The notes: generated by a model not told the origin, from the letters alone. A stretch of DNA of 64,000 nucleotides from Pseudomonas karstica (GCF_009707515.1 NZ_WLYI01000006.1:1-64000), one strand, 5' to 3'; positions 10,059 through 20,847 are shown, counted from the stretch's first letter. Translations and numbers: made by a program.

Positions 10059-10166
10059 CCACTGTAGGAGCGAGCTTGCTCGCGAAAGTCGCCAACGATA
10101 ACGCAGGAATTCTGACACCTCGCGTCGTTCTCAAGTTTTTCGCGAGCAAGCTCGCTCCTACAGTGG
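10059..10166. repeat. REPIN (paired inverted REP sequences)
   Basis: Two REP arms in inverted orientation (10059-10087 and 10136-10166) share the 15-base core GTAGGAGCGAGCTTG and its complement. They flank a ~48-bp spacer. The arms can fold into one long cruciform. It fills the ruvC-yebC gap. A second member of the same family is at 48941-49050. Confidence 0.9.
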
Positions 10167-10176
10167 ACGCGGGGGT

Positions 10177-10923
10177 TCAGCCAAGTTGTGCTGCCACGTC
10201 TTCCGGGATATCAGCATTGGAATAGACGTTCTGCACATCATCCAGGTCTTCGAGCATATCCAGCAACTTGAGTACCTTCTGTGCACCGTCCAGGTCCAAC
10301 TCGGCACTGGTGGTCGGCAACATGACGATTTCCGCGTCGGTGCCTTTGAAGTCAGCGGCTTCCAGGGCGTTACGCACGGAATAGAACCCGGCAAACGAGG
10401 TAAACACGTCGATGGAGCCATCTTCATTGGTCACCACATCGTCAGCATCCGCCTCCATTGCAGCTTCCATCAGGGTATCTTCGTCAACGCCCGGCGCGAA
10501 GGATATCTGGCCCTTGCGTTCGAACAGGTAAGCCACCGAGCCATCAGTGCCCAGGTTGCCACCGCACTTGCTGAACGCATGGCGCACCGCCGCAGCGGTA
10601 CGGTTACGGTTGTCGGTCATGCACTCGACCATCACCGCCACGCCGCCCGGGCCGTAGCCTTCATAGCTCAACTCGACCATATCGTCGGTGTCAGCGGCGC
10701 CAGCACCACGAGCAACCGCGCGGTCGATGATGTCACGGCTCATGTTCGCGCCGAGGGCCTTGTCCAGCGCCAAACGCAAGCGTGGGTTGGAACCTGGATC
10801 ACCACCACCCTGGCGGGCAGCAACCGTCAGCTCGCGAATCCACTTGGTGAATATCTTGCCTTTCTTGGCATCCTGACGCTCTTTGCGGTGCTTGATGTTC
10901 GCCCACTTGGAATGGCCAGCCAT
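10177..10923 (-). CDS. yebC: YebC/PmpR family DNA-binding transcriptional regulator
   Basis: YebC-family proteins bind DNA or act in translation of difficult motifs. The P. aeruginosa member next to aspS is known as PmpR, a regulator of quorum signalling. The product from the ATG at 10921-10923 is 248 aa, starting [14 protein letters not shown], the family signature. A frame extending to 10959 is not supported. Other conserved segments are [11 protein letters not shown] and [10 protein letters not shown]. It lies downstream of aspS with a terminator-like hairpin between, and upstream of the REPIN. Confidence 0.95.
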   Translation of the reverse strand: MAGHSKWANIKHRKERQDAKKGKIFTKWIRELTVAARQGGGDPGSNPRLRLALDKALGANMSRDIIDRAVARGAGAADTDDMVELSYEGYGPGGVAVMVECMTDNRNRTAAAVRHAFSKCGGNLGTDGSVAYLFERKGQISFAPGVDEDTLMEAAMEADADDVVTNEDGSIDVFTSFAGFYSVRNALEAADFKGTDAEIVMLPTTSAELDLDGAQKVLKLLDMLEDLDDVQNVYSNADIPEDVAAQLG

Positions 10924-10992
10924 AACACAACTCCGAAATTCTTTAGAAACCTTAACCATCCCGCCCCAGGCAGGACATCTCTCTTTAAACGC

Positions 10993-11020
10993 AAAGGCGC
11001 ATCCGAAGATGCGCCTTTTT
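10993..11020 (-). terminator. Hairpin between aspS and yebC (probable terminator or attenuator)
   Basis: An 8-bp stem GGCGCATC/GATGCGCC (10996-11015) has a UUCG tetraloop on the minus strand. It is followed by TTTGCGTTT, a weak T-tract. The opposite strand has TTTTT after the stem. Confidence 0.55.
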
Positions 11021-11058
11021 GACTGCGTAAAACCTTATCGCGCTTTCACGCAGCAGCC

Positions 11059-12834
11059 TTACTCAGCCTTTGGCGCTTCACGCAGGCGAATATGCAATTC
11101 GCGCAGCGCCTTGGCATCCACCACGCCCGGAGCCTGCGTCATCACGTCGGCAGCACTCTGGGTTTTCGGGAAGGCAATCACTTCACGGATCGACTGGGCG
11201 CCGGTCATCAGCATCACCAGGCGGTCAAGGCCGAAGGCCAGGCCACCGTGGGGTGGTGCGCCGTATTTCAGGGCGTCGAGCAGGAAGCCGAACTTCTCTT
11301 CCTGTTCCGCTTCGTTGATACCCAACAGGCGGAAGACCGACTGTTGCATTTCCTTGCGGTGGATACGGATCGAACCGCCACCCAGCTCGGTACCGTTCAG
11401 CACCATGTCGTAGGCCCGGGACAGAGCGCCAGCCGGGTTGGCTTCCAGCTCTTGCGGGGTGCACTTCGGCGCGGTGAACGGGTGGTGCAAGGCGGAGAAA
11501 CTGCCGTCATCGTTTTCTTCAAACATCGGGAAGTCGACGACCCACATTGGTGCCCACTTGCAGGTCAGCAGGTCCAGGTCGTTACCGACCTTGATCCGCA
11601 GCGCGCCCAGGGCTTCGCTGACGATCTTCGACTTGTCGGCACCGAAGAACACGATGTCGCCGTCGACCGCGCCAACACGATCAAGAATTACGTTGAGATT
11701 GGCTTCAGGGATGTTCTTGACGATCGGCGACTGCAGACCTTCAACACCCTTGGCGCGTTCGTTGACCTTGATGTACGCCAGGCCCTTGGCACCGTAGATA
11801 CCGACGAACTTGGTGTAGTCGTCGATCTGCTTGCGCGGCATGCTCGCCGCGCCTGGAACGCGCAAGGCGGCGATGCGGCATTTCGGGTCGTTGGCCGGGC
11901 CGCTGAACACCTTGAAATCGACGTCTTTAAGCTGATCGGCAACGTCCACCAGCTCCAGCGGGTTACGCAGGTCCGGCTTGTCGGAACCGTAGCGACGCAT
12001 GGCTTCTTCAAACGTCATGTGCGGGAATTCGCCGAACTCCAGGTCCAGCACTTCCTTGAACAGGTTGCGGATCATTTCTTCGGTGAGGCCCATGATCTCT
12101 TTTTCATCGAGGAAACTGGTCTCGATGTCGATCTGGGTGAATTCCGGCTGGCGGTCGGCGCGCAGGTCTTCGTCACGGAAGCACTTGGCGATCTGGTAGT
12201 AACGGTCGAAGCCGGCCACCATCAGCAGTTGCTTGAACAACTGCGGCGATTGCGGCAAGGCAAAGAAGCTACCGGCGTGGGTACGGCTAGGCACCAGGTA
12301 GTCGCGTGCGCCTTCCGGGGTGGCCCGGGTCAGGATCGGCGTCTCGACGTCAAGGAAGCCGTTCTCGTCAAGGAAACGACGGATGCTGGTGGTCATGCGC
12401 GAGCGCAGGCGCAGCTTCTCGGCCATTTCCGGACGACGCAGGTCAAGGAAGCGGTAGCGCAGGCGGGTTTCTTCGCCAACGTCGGAGAATTCGTTCAGCG
12501 GGAACGGCGGGGTTTCCGACTCGTTCAGCACTTCGAGCTCGTAGCCCAACACCTCGATCATGCCCGACGCCATGTTGGCGTTGGTGGCACCGGCCGGACG
12601 CAGGCGAACCTTGCCGGTGATCTTCACGACGTATTCGCTGCGCACGCGATCGGCGGCGGCGAAGCTCTCGGCGCGGTCCGGATCGAACACCACCTGGGCC
12701 AGACCATCACGATCACGGATATCGAGGAAGATTACCCCGCCGTGGTCGCGGCGACGGTGAACCCATCCGCAAAGGGTGATTTCCTGACCTTCCAGGGTCT
12801 CGTTCAGTTGGCCGCAATAATGGCTGCGCATCAT
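11059..12834 (-). CDS. aspS: Aspartyl-tRNA(Asp/Asn) synthetase
   Basis: AspS charges tRNA-Asp with aspartate. Pseudomonas enzymes are known to be non-discriminating and also form Asp-tRNA-Asn for amidation by GatCAB. The 591-aa protein has an N-terminal OB-fold anticodon-binding domain (~1-105, with [19 protein letters not shown]). Class II motif 2 ([18 protein letters not shown]) follows, then a bacterial GAD insertion (~290-420). The motif 3 region is [12 protein letters not shown] near the C-terminus. Two adjacent ATGs (12829-12834) could start it. Confidence 0.97.
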   Translation of the reverse strand: MMRSHYCGQLNETLEGQEITLCGWVHRRRDHGGVIFLDIRDRDGLAQVVFDPDRAESFAAADRVRSEYVVKITGKVRLRPAGATNANMASGMIEVLGYELEVLNESETPPFPLNEFSDVGEETRLRYRFLDLRRPEMAEKLRLRSRMTTSIRRFLDENGFLDVETPILTRATPEGARDYLVPSRTHAGSFFALPQSPQLFKQLLMVAGFDRYYQIAKCFRDEDLRADRQPEFTQIDIETSFLDEKEIMGLTEEMIRNLFKEVLDLEFGEFPHMTFEEAMRRYGSDKPDLRNPLELVDVADQLKDVDFKVFSGPANDPKCRIAALRVPGAASMPRKQIDDYTKFVGIYGAKGLAYIKVNERAKGVEGLQSPIVKNIPEANLNVILDRVGAVDGDIVFFGADKSKIVSEALGALRIKVGNDLDLLTCKWAPMWVVDFPMFEENDDGSFSALHHPFTAPKCTPQELEANPAGALSRAYDMVLNGTELGGGSIRIHRKEMQQSVFRLLGINEAEQEEKFGFLLDALKYGAPPHGGLAFGLDRLVMLMTGAQSIREVIAFPKTQSAADVMTQAPGVVDAKALRELHIRLREAPKAE

Positions 12835-12942
12835 GGTAGTGGTTTCACTTCTCGTAATTCGAAATTCGGTGGAGGTCTTGCCTGGGTCACCGCACCTTGC
12901 TCAGGTGTCGGATAATGCAAGAGCTCACGCATAGAGTTCAAC

Positions 12943-13164
12943 TCAGCCTGCTTTGTCGCCGCCGGCCAGATTCTTCTTCGAGCCGGTCTTGAAGTCCGTC
13001 TCGTACCAGCCTGTTCCACTCAAGCGAAAACCCGGCATGGACAGCATTTTTTTCAGCTCGGGCGCCTGGCAGGCGGGGCAATCAACCAGCGGCGCGGCGC
13101 TGATCTTTTGAATGGCTTCCAACTGATGACCGCAGGAAGCACATTGATAATCGTACATGGGCAT
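12943..13164 (-). CDS. FmdB-type zinc-ribbon protein
   Basis: This is a small (73-aa) putative regulatory protein with a rubredoxin-like zinc ribbon. It begins MPMYDYQC, and CxxC pairs C8/C11 and C29/C32 bind the presumed zinc. The C-terminal tail is short and Lys/Gly-rich. The family is annotated after FmdB, a putative regulator of formamidase/amidase; its actual role is unknown. It lies 108 bp upstream of aspS on the same strand, a conserved position in pseudomonads. Confidence 0.9.
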   Translation of the reverse strand: MPMYDYQCASCGHQLEAIQKISAAPLVDCPACQAPELKKMLSMPGFRLSGTGWYETDFKTGSKKNLAGGDKAG

Positions 13165-13382
13165 GGGATGTCTCGGCGATCAGATCACTACTGCGCCACG
13201 CCGGCCCCTTGATAGAGAGTACCTTGGAGAAAAGCTCCGGCGACAGCAAAGAGCGGGATTATATAGGGTAAATCGAGGCTGTGCAGCCGTAGCGGCTCGC
13301 AGCGCCTTATATAGACCCGGATGATGCCGGATTTGCCCCCCGATACCTGACCCCGGCCAGGGCCAGGCATCGGGCAGCCAAG

Positions 13383-13715
13383 TCAGCCCCGGGTATCGCG
13401 CCCCTTCAGGGCATGGACAACACACACCACCCGAACAAGCCCACTGAAGTTCTTCACACCGCCATAACGCAAATGCACTTCCCGGTCCACGTAAGACAGT
13501 AGTGCGCTGACGGAGCAATTATTGATCCTGGCTATTTCCGTGAGGATATTCCAATAGACCTCTTCCAGTCGCAAGCACGTCGAAAAACCATTAAGCCTGA
13601 CGGATCGAGACAATGGCTTCGCCAGTTGCATATCGAACCCTTTGACAAAGGGATCAATTTTTATCTTATGAAAACCGGAAGTTTCCATTACCCCATTACC
13701 CATTCCGCGTGACAT
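13383..13715 (-). CDS. Ribbon-helix-helix domain protein
   Basis: The 110-aa protein from the ATG at 13713-13715 has a GGAG about ten bases upstream. ATGs 4 and 9 codons further in, and a GTG at 13743-13745, are alternatives. From about residue 37 it reads RSVRLNGFSTCLRLEEVYWNI followed by TEIARINNCSVSALLSYVD. This matches the ribbon-helix-helix family found in small putative DNA-binding proteins of proteobacteria: a basic strand, two helices and a conserved Leu-Glu-x-x-x-Trp. The target is unknown. Confidence 0.75.
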   Translation of the reverse strand: MSRGMGNGVMETSGFHKIKIDPFVKGFDMQLAKPLSRSVRLNGFSTCLRLEEVYWNILTEIARINNCSVSALLSYVDREVHLRYGGVKNFSGLVRVVCVVHALKGRDTRG

Positions 13716-13917
13716 ACACTTGACACTCCATTGCCAGACAACCACTCAATGAGTTATCTCATTAGCCGCTGGGCCTATAGAACATCAAGTAGACAAGTGC
13801 AGCCAGAAGACGTGGAGTTGATCGTCGTAGGACAAGCCAACGCAGGCATCAGGAAGGCCGAGAGGGGGCAGCCAAGCGGGCGAGCGGCGTCAGGGCAACG
13901 CCACTCGCTGGCGTCGA

Positions 13918-14391
13918 CTATTGAGGGTCGAGCAGGGAACGCAGCATCCACGCAGTTTTCTCATGAACTTGCATACGCTGGGTCAACAAGTCGGCAGTCG
14001 GCTCATCACTGACTTTATCCAGTAAAGGGAAGATCCCCCGAGCAGTTCTAGTCACCGCCTCCTGGCCCTGGACCAGTTGCTTGATCATATCTTGCGCACT
14101 GGGCACGCCTTCTTCTTCCTTGATGGAGGAAAGACGCGCATACACCGAATAAGCACCGGGTGCCGGAAAGCCCAGTGCGCGAATACGTTCGGCAATTGAA
14201 TCAACCGCCAGCGCCAACTCGTTATATTGCTCCTCAAACATCAAGTGCAGTGTGCGAAACATGGGGCCCGTGACATTCCAATGGAAGTTGTGGGTCTTTA
14301 GATAAAGTACATAGGTATCGGAAAGCAGTCGAGAAAGCCCATCGACGATTGATTTACGATCTTCTTCACTGATACCAATATCGATTGCCAT
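13918..14391 (-). CDS. Dps/ferritin-like DNA-protection protein
   Basis: Dps family proteins form 12-mers that oxidise and store iron and protect DNA. The product from the ATG at 14389-14391 (GGGG 6 bases upstream) is 157 aa, the typical length. A frame reaching 14421 lacks support. Ferroxidase ligands are recognisable: H37 (KTHNFHWNV), H49 ([10 protein letters not shown]), and D64 and E68 (AVDSIAERI). No Lys-rich DNA-binding tail is seen at the N-terminus, so DNA binding is uncertain. It lies in the aspS-slyX region, as in P. aeruginosa. Confidence 0.93.
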   Translation of the reverse strand: MAIDIGISEEDRKSIVDGLSRLLSDTYVLYLKTHNFHWNVTGPMFRTLHLMFEEQYNELALAVDSIAERIRALGFPAPGAYSVYARLSSIKEEEGVPSAQDMIKQLVQGQEAVTRTARGIFPLLDKVSDEPTADLLTQRMQVHEKTAWMLRSLLDPQ

Positions 14392-14816
14392 GTTTATCCC
14401 CTTCAGTTGATAGACATTCATTGATCAGGCGCAGAACCACTCTAGCAAGAGTAGCGGCCTTGTGCAGCCCGCATCCCGCTCATGGTATGCGGCAAATCGT
14501 CCTTTGCTGGACGAACACGAAGGCACGCAAGGCTTTTGAGTGCCACCAAAAAAATGTGCGATGCCCAAAAGCCCCTTGACCTGTCTAGGACAAGTGTTTG
14601 CCACAGAAATACCGTGAACCTCGCAACAGCCTGAAACGCTTGATTTGAGTAGGCACAGGCTTTGCTGTTAAATAGGCAGCGTGTCGCTGCCGTTATTTTC
14701 CGTGGCAAGCAGCATAGGCTGATCTCCGTGCACGTGCCCAACGCCTCCCATTGTTCAGAAGCGAACCGTGCCAGTCAGCTCTTCCTTGTGATCCGTCTTA
14801 ACGCGAGCTAATCAAA
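14392..14816. other. 425-bp intergenic region between divergent dps-like and cold-shock genes
   Basis: This gap separates a minus-strand dps-like gene from the plus-strand membrane cold-shock gene, so it must hold both promoters. A 300-bp frame on the minus strand (14442-14741) has no Shine-Dalgarno site or family look. I see no RNA gene. A short palindrome ACTCTAGCAAGAGT lies at 14439-14452, close to the dps start. Confidence 0.5.
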
Positions 14817-15419
14817 ATGTTGAAAATCGTCCACCTGCTAACGGGCGCTGCAGCTTTGCTGCTGTCCTTTATTCCCAGCCTGCAACCAGAAGCCCTGCCC
14901 TACCTGCAGCAACCTGACGCTCTCTACCTGGCCTTCTTTGGTCTTCTTAACCTGACACTGGCTCCAGTCATCCCTTACTGGAACAAGGGCCCGCGTCATC
15001 AACTGCAAAACCTGGTCAGCGCCTTGCTGGTACTGGCTGTTGTCGTGCAAACCCTCACCCTGCTGGCACCCATGCCTGAAGTGGGTGGCCACCCGGCCGT
15101 CCTGCTCAGCCTGGTTATCGCCCTGATCGCCATCGTTCTTCACTTGGTCATCAGCTTCTACCGCTCCTCGCCGGCCGCTGCATCGCAAAACTATGACATG
15201 ACCAACCGGGATACCGGGACCGTCAAGTGGTTCAACACCTCCAAAGGCTTCGGCTTTATTTCACGGGATTCGGGCGACGATATCTTCGTCCACTTCCGGG
15301 CTATCCGCGGCGAAGGTCATCGCGTCCTGGTGGAAGGCCAACGCGTGGAGTTCTCCGTGATGAACCGTGACAAAGGCCTGCAAGCTGAAGACGTGATCGC
15401 CGCCTTACCGCGTCGCTGA
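14817..15419 (+). CDS. Membrane-anchored cold-shock domain protein
   Basis: This is a two-part protein of 200 aa. Residues 1-115 contain four predicted membrane helices (about 3-20, 36-53, 65-85 and 95-114). Residues 132-198 form a complete cold-shock domain, with RNP1 KGFGFI (143-148) and RNP2 DIFVHF (155-160), preceded by GTVKWFN. The cold-shock domain binds single-stranded RNA or DNA; tethering to the inner membrane is the unusual point. The Shine-Dalgarno site is weak. A strong terminator shared with slyX follows. The position near slyX, dps and oprD is conserved in Pseudomonas. Confidence 0.9.
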   Translation: MLKIVHLLTGAAALLLSFIPSLQPEALPYLQQPDALYLAFFGLLNLTLAPVIPYWNKGPRHQLQNLVSALLVLAVVVQTLTLLAPMPEVGGHPAVLLSLVIALIAIVLHLVISFYRSSPAAASQNYDMTNRDTGTVKWFNTSKGFGFISRDSGDDIFVHFRAIRGEGHRVLVEGQRVEFSVMNRDKGLQAEDVIAALPRR

Positions 15420-15437
15420 TTTCGGCCCCAAAAAAGA

Positions 15438-15469
15438 AACCGCGATGCAGCCAACACTGCATCGCGGTT
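15438..15469. terminator. Bidirectional terminator between the cold-shock gene and slyX
   Basis: A perfect 13-bp stem (15438-15450 with 15457-15469), AACCGCGATGCAG and its complement, has a 6-base loop. It has a T-run on the plus side and an A-run before the left arm, so it can stop both convergent genes. Confidence 0.9.
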
Positions 15470-15499
15470 TTTTATTGCCCACCCTTAGACCAAGGGCAA

Positions 15500-15706
15500 T
15501 CAATAATGAGGCGGAGGCGCCTCTTCTTCGGACGATTCGAACTGGCCACCCATTTCTTCCTGGCGCTTGAGCAACGCAGTCATTTGTAGTTGCAGGCGTT
15601 CGACCGCCCGTTGCTGGGCGACCAGAATGTCATTCAAGGTTTCAATGGTGTCGTCCTGGAAAGCCAGGCGGCTTTCCAGGTCTGTCACACGTTCTTGCAG
15701 GTCCAT
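15500..15706 (-). CDS. slyX: SlyX family protein
   Basis: SlyX is a short (68-aa) coiled-coil protein of unknown function, named after a suppressor phenotype in E. coli. The sequence [20 protein letters not shown], heptad-rich up to about residue 48, and the C-terminal PPPHY are diagnostic. It begins 3 bp after the stop of the HIT gene and is probably co-transcribed with it. Confidence 0.95.
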   Translation of the reverse strand: MDLQERVTDLESRLAFQDDTIETLNDILVAQQRAVERLQLQMTALLKRQEEMGGQFESSEEEAPPPHY

Positions 15707-15709
15707 GGC

Positions 15710-16135
15710 TCAGTCCTGGGCAAAGATGAAGTCGGCAGGCAATAGCCCACGCAAACGTTTACGAATCGCCGCTACCTGTTCTTCAGTATAAGGCTGCGCC
15801 GGATGCTTGCCCCAGACTGGAGCAGGCCAAGCCGCATCATCCCGTTTGCGCACGATCACGTGCACATGCAATTGGCTGACAACATTGCCCAAGGCACCGA
15901 TATTCATTTTATCGGCAGCAAACCCTTCATTAAGCAACTGTGCCAAGGCAGTGCTTTCCTGCCATAAACGCTGCTGGTCAGCGACATCCAGTTGAAACAC
16001 TTCGCTGATATCTTCCAGGCGCGGCACCAGGATAAACCAGGGGTAATTCGAGTCATTGGACAGCAGCAGCCGGCTCAGCGGGAAATCCCCGATGGGCAGT
16101 GTGTCTTGTTGAAGACGTGGATCTAAAGCGAACAC
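15710..16135 (-). CDS. HIT (histidine triad) family hydrolase with Q-x-H-x-H motif
   Basis: HIT proteins are nucleotide hydrolases or transferases. I prefer the GTG at 16133-16135 as the start: GGAG lies 8 bases upstream and the protein begins MFALDPRLQQDT (141 aa). A frame to 16168 is open but weaker. The signature region reads VVSQLHVHVIVRKRDD, so the first His of the triad is Gln88 while H90 and H92 remain. The Trp-Pro-Val-Trp-Gly segment follows. The gene is co-directional with slyX and sits near oprD, as in P. aeruginosa. Substrate unknown. Confidence 0.9.
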   Translation of the reverse strand: MFALDPRLQQDTLPIGDFPLSRLLLSNDSNYPWFILVPRLEDISEVFQLDVADQQRLWQESTALAQLLNEGFAADKMNIGALGNVVSQLHVHVIVRKRDDAAWPAPVWGKHPAQPYTEEQVAAIRKRLRGLLPADFIFAQD

Positions 16136-16839
16136 CGCAGTCACTCCGTTCGGCTGGACAGGTTTCAAACCCCCAGCATACCTGCGAATAGACCGTGCTT
16201 CACGATGAATGCAGGCGCTCTGAATTCGTGCACCAAAATGATTCGTTTATGCCCCACTTCCTGCAAGGCCCACCCGCCGACTACTCACTGAATGGGGTGA
16301 ACGGGTAACGTTTTACCCGGGTTCGAGATTCATTGGCCACCGAACAGCAGCAGAACACGGCCGTCAAGAGCAAACCCAACGGCTTGAAAAGCCCGTGCCT
16401 ATGCGGTTTTTGCATTACCTGGCGGCTTTTCACGAAAAAATGACATTCAGTTACCGGTTTGAGCACGCTTGTTGCATTCACACCCACATCGTCGGCAACG
16501 CCACCTGATCGGACACAGGTGTTTCACGACCGAAAACAACAGTGATTCAGTGCTTATCAAGGAAGCGTTCAAACACCGGGCAGAGTACTTTTTGTGCATG
16601 CCCAGGGTTTGAAAAGCAGTATTGGAGTTGTCAGTCCGGTTACAAACGGACTGTGGATTTGCGACATGGACCCAGCAATTTACGACAGGCCCGTAAAGAA
16701 GTTGAAAGGATAGACAGGCGTGTATCGCCAATAATGTCAGCGTGAGATAAGTTTGCGCCGACACAAAAAGAAAGAGCCGCCCAGATAAAAATACAGGTGG
16801 GACGGCAGTACTCTTCCTAAACCAAAGGAGCAAATCACG
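16136..16839. other. 704-bp intergenic region upstream of the porin
   Basis: I find no convincing gene here. The minus-strand frame 16447-16833 has no Shine-Dalgarno site or recognisable family and an odd Cys/Arg-rich end. A perfect 7-bp stem CGGGTAA/TTACCCG with loop CGTT lies at 16302-16319. The region must hold the porin promoter and long leader, plus the HIT-slyX promoter. Confidence 0.5.
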
Positions 16840-18120
16840 ATGCGCGTGATGAAGTGGAGCATGATCGCCCTGGCTGTTTCAGCAGGCACCTCGCAGTTCG
16901 CAATGGCGTCCGCCCAGGACGATTCCAAGGGCTTTGTTGAAGACAGCACTTTCAGCATCAATACTCGCGCCCTGTATTTCAGCCGCGACTTCCGTAACAA
17001 CCCGTCGGGCCCTGGCTCGCAAAGCCGTGCCGAAGAATCCGGCCTGGGCTTCAACGCCCTGTATGAGTCGGGCTTCACCCAAGGCACCATCGGTGTCGGT
17101 GTGGATGTGATCGGCCTGCTGGGCGTCAAGCTCGACAGCGGCAAGGGTCGCGCCGGTACCGGCCTGTTCCCGACCGGCTCTGACGGCCGTTCGCAGGATG
17201 ACTACTCCAAAGGCGGCGGCGCTATCAAGTTCCGTCTTTCCAATACCGTGCTGAAAGTCGGTGACCAGTACACCACTGCGCCTGTATTCGCTTCCGATGA
17301 CAGCCGTTTGCTGCCTGAGCTGCCACAGGGCATCTCGATCACCAGTAACGAGATCAAGGGCCTGAAGCTGGAAGGCGGTCACTTCACCGCAAGCCGTTCA
17401 CAAAGCCAGACTTACCATGACAGCCTGGGCCTGACGAAGACCGATTTTATCGGTGGCGTCTACGCATTTACCCCGGAATTCACCGGTAGCCTGTACTACG
17501 CGAAGACTGAAGATTACTTCCGTAAATATTACAGCAACCTCAACTGGACCCACGCACTGAGCGACGACCAGGCCCTTGCCTTCGACTTCAACATCTACGA
17601 CACCAAGAGCGAAGGCCAAGGCCTGCAACGCGCCTACAACGACGGCACCACCGAACTCGACAACCGTGCCTTCAGCTTGCAAGGCGCCTACACCATCGGG
17701 GCTCACACCTTCACCCTGGCCGCTCAAAAGGTTACCGGTGACGGTGATTACGGCTACGGCGTAGACGGTGGCGGCACTGTGTTCCTGGCCAACTCCGTCG
17801 CCCGTTCCGACTTCAACGCCGAAGGCGAGAAGTCCTTCCAGGCTCGCTACGACATCAACATGGCCTCCTTCGGTGTACCTGGCCTGAGCTTCATGACTCG
17901 CTACATCACCGGTAGCGGCGCCAACACCGCCACCACCTCGAATGGCAAAGAGTGGGAACGTGACATCGAAGCCAAGTACGTGATTCAGAACGGCCCAGCG
18001 AAAGACCTGAGCCTGCGTCTGCGTCAAGCCACCTACCGTTCCGGTGATGGCGTGTACTACGGTTCGCCATCGATTGACGAGCTGCGCTTGATCGCGCAAT
18101 ACCCGCTGAACATCTTGTAA
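16840..18120 (+). CDS. OprD family outer-membrane porin
   Basis: OprD-type porins are 18-stranded beta-barrels that admit basic amino acids, carboxylates or similar small substrates. The 426-aa protein has a signal peptide (cleavage near 24, …FAMA). The mature part starts with the family's SKGFVEDSTFSINTRALYF and has DEL…AQYPLNIL-like terminal strands. GGAG lies 7 bases upstream of the ATG. Gene order (aspS, dps, cold-shock, slyX, HIT, porin) places it where oprD sits in P. aeruginosa. Substrate specificity cannot be read from the sequence, so I give no symbol. Confidence 0.93.
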   Translation: MRVMKWSMIALAVSAGTSQFAMASAQDDSKGFVEDSTFSINTRALYFSRDFRNNPSGPGSQSRAEESGLGFNALYESGFTQGTIGVGVDVIGLLGVKLDSGKGRAGTGLFPTGSDGRSQDDYSKGGGAIKFRLSNTVLKVGDQYTTAPVFASDDSRLLPELPQGISITSNEIKGLKLEGGHFTASRSQSQTYHDSLGLTKTDFIGGVYAFTPEFTGSLYYAKTEDYFRKYYSNLNWTHALSDDQALAFDFNIYDTKSEGQGLQRAYNDGTTELDNRAFSLQGAYTIGAHTFTLAAQKVTGDGDYGYGVDGGGTVFLANSVARSDFNAEGEKSFQARYDINMASFGVPGLSFMTRYITGSGANTATTSNGKEWERDIEAKYVIQNGPAKDLSLRLRQATYRSGDGVYYGSPSIDELRLIAQYPLNIL

Positions 18121-18165
18121 TTGGCAGTTTGATTACACTGATGACCTAGAGCCCCGGCTCTAAAT

Positions 18166-18207
18166 AAAAAGCCGCTCAACTTGTTCGCAAGTGAGCGGCT
18201 TTTTTAT
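18166..18207. terminator. Terminator of the porin gene, convergent with mscS-like gene
   Basis: The stem AAAGCCGCTCAACTTG pairs with CAAGTGAGCGGCTTT (one mismatch) around a TTCG loop. It is followed by a T-rich tail on the plus strand and preceded by an A-run, so it may act in both directions. Confidence 0.85.
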
Positions 18208-18296
18208 TGCAGGGTTATTTCACAAGTAACTAGCAAGCTAACCAACTAGATTGACTCAAGAGCCGAATTTGACCCGTTCAAATCGACTATTCGCCA

Positions 18297-19139
18297 TTAC
18301 TTGTCAGAAGCTTCCTGCATGACGCGTATAATCCGTTGCGGAAACGGAATATCAATCCCGGCCGCTTTCAAGCGATCGCGAGACAGCTCATTAAACAGGA
18401 ACAGTACATCCCAATAATCCGCAGTCTTGGTCCAGACCCGCAGGGAAACAGTAATCGAGCTATCACCCAGGGTCGAAACCACTGCCACTGGTTCCGGGTC
18501 AATCAATACCCGGGGATCCTTGGCCAACTCCAGCAACACCTCACGGGCCTTCTGCAGATCGGCTTCATAATCCACACCCACGTCAAACACCACCTTACGG
18601 GTCGGTTGGCGATTGGTATTGGTGATAATGCCATTGGACAGAATGCCGTTGGGCACGATGACGGTCTTGTTGTCGCCAGTACGAATCACCGTGTGAAAGA
18701 TCTGGATACTGTCGACGGTACCCGCCGTACCCTGGGCTTCGATCCAGTCACCGATGCGAAACGGACGGAACAGCAGGATCAGCACACCACCGGCAAAGTT
18801 GGCCAGGCTGCCTTGCAACGCCAGGCCGATGGCCAGGGTTGCCGCACCAATGGCCGCCACGAACGAGGTGGTCTCGACGCCGATCATCGAAGCCACACTG
18901 ACGACCAGCATGATCTTCAGGACAACATTGGCCAGGGTGGTGACAAAGTTCCGCAACGCCAGGTCAGCATTACGCATGGCCAGCAGACGGCCCACCTTGT
19001 GGGTCAGTTTGTTGATCAACCACCAGCCAATGGCCAGGGTGATCATGGCCAGCAATACCCGGCTTCCGTATTCCATGATCATCGGGACCCAGGCCTGGGA
19101 AGCCGTGATCAAGTGATCCACTTCAGCATTCAAGTCCAT
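18297..19139 (-). CDS. MscS-type small-conductance mechanosensitive channel
   Basis: This is an inner-membrane channel that opens under membrane tension to release solutes on osmotic downshock. The 280-aa protein matches E. coli MscS in length. It has three N-terminal helices; the third, pore-lining one reads AAIGAATLAIGLALQGSLAN. The FRPFRIGDWIE segment begins the cytoplasmic vestibule. A beta domain (VIVPNGILSNGIITN) and an alpha/beta C-terminal domain follow. It is upstream of yajQ on the same strand, with 134 bp between them. Confidence 0.95.
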   Translation of the reverse strand: MDLNAEVDHLITASQAWVPMIMEYGSRVLLAMITLAIGWWLINKLTHKVGRLLAMRNADLALRNFVTTLANVVLKIMLVVSVASMIGVETTSFVAAIGAATLAIGLALQGSLANFAGGVLILLFRPFRIGDWIEAQGTAGTVDSIQIFHTVIRTGDNKTVIVPNGILSNGIITNTNRQPTRKVVFDVGVDYEADLQKAREVLLELAKDPRVLIDPEPVAVVSTLGDSSITVSLRVWTKTADYWDVLFLFNELSRDRLKAAGIDIPFPQRIIRVMQEASDK

Positions 19140-19273
19140 CTAGATTCTCCTGTTTAGCGGATGAGCGGCTCAATAATGCCCACATAACAATCGAGCCCCG
19201 TAGGGCTCAATCGTTTCTGCAGGTTCTGGGGCGTGGGACGCCGAAAATACCTACGGGTTCCCCAACGCCTGGA

Positions 19274-19759
19274 TCAATCGCGGAAATTGTTGAACTGCAG
19301 CGGCATGTCGAACGTCTTGGCGCGCAAGGCGGCAATGGCTTCCTGCAGGTCATCACGCTTCTTGCCGGTGATGCGCACCTGCTCGCCCTGGATAGCGGCC
19401 TGAACCTTGAGCTTGGCATCCTTGACGTGGGCGACGATCTTCTTGGCCAACTCCTTATCGATACCTTCCTTGAGAACGGCTTCCTGCTTCATCAATTTGC
19501 CGGAGGCGTAGGCATCCTTGACTTCAAGGCACTGTACGTCAATCTTGCGCTTGACCAGCGCCAGCTTGAGGATCTCGATCATCGCTTCCAACTGGTATTC
19601 GGCCTCAGCGGTCAGGTTGACGGCCAGGTCCTTTTCCTTGAATTCGAAGCTGCCCTTGCCTTTCAAGTCATACCGACGGTCCAATTCCTTGACGGCATTT
19701 TCGACGGCGTTGGTGACTTCGTGTTTGTCCAGTTCGGATACCACGTCGAACGACGGCAT
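19274..19759 (-). CDS. yajQ: YajQ family nucleotide-binding protein
   Basis: YajQ proteins are small two-domain ferredoxin-like proteins. Some bind cyclic di-GMP and act as regulators. The product from the ATG at 19757-19759, with GGAG 7 bases upstream, is 161 aa starting [15 protein letters not shown] frame to 19792 is discarded. The conserved ending [11 protein letters not shown] is present. It is divergent from the ketopantoate reductase gene. Confidence 0.96.
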   Translation of the reverse strand: MPSFDVVSELDKHEVTNAVENAVKELDRRYDLKGKGSFEFKEKDLAVNLTAEAEYQLEAMIEILKLALVKRKIDVQCLEVKDAYASGKLMKQEAVLKEGIDKELAKKIVAHVKDAKLKVQAAIQGEQVRITGKKRDDLQEAIAALRAKTFDMPLQFNNFRD

Positions 19760-19835
19760 GTAGTTTCTCCAGTAAAAAGGGGCGCGACTCAATGGAGATG
19801 GAGCACGCCTGGGGTAAAATGCGCAGCCATTATAA

Positions 19836-20801
<966 letters not shown>

Positions 20802-20847
20802 GGCACGCGCTACCCTGCCTGCTTGTTCCTTGCCTGCGAAAATCCCG

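Noticed and set aside
11092..12915. 607-residue frame opposite aspS
   Set aside because: It is an antisense shadow of aspS with His/Gln/Val-rich non-protein-like composition.
16447..16833. 128-residue minus-strand frame upstream of the porin
   Set aside because: No ribosome-binding site, odd Cys/Arg-rich end, and it overlaps the porin leader. I regard it as chance.
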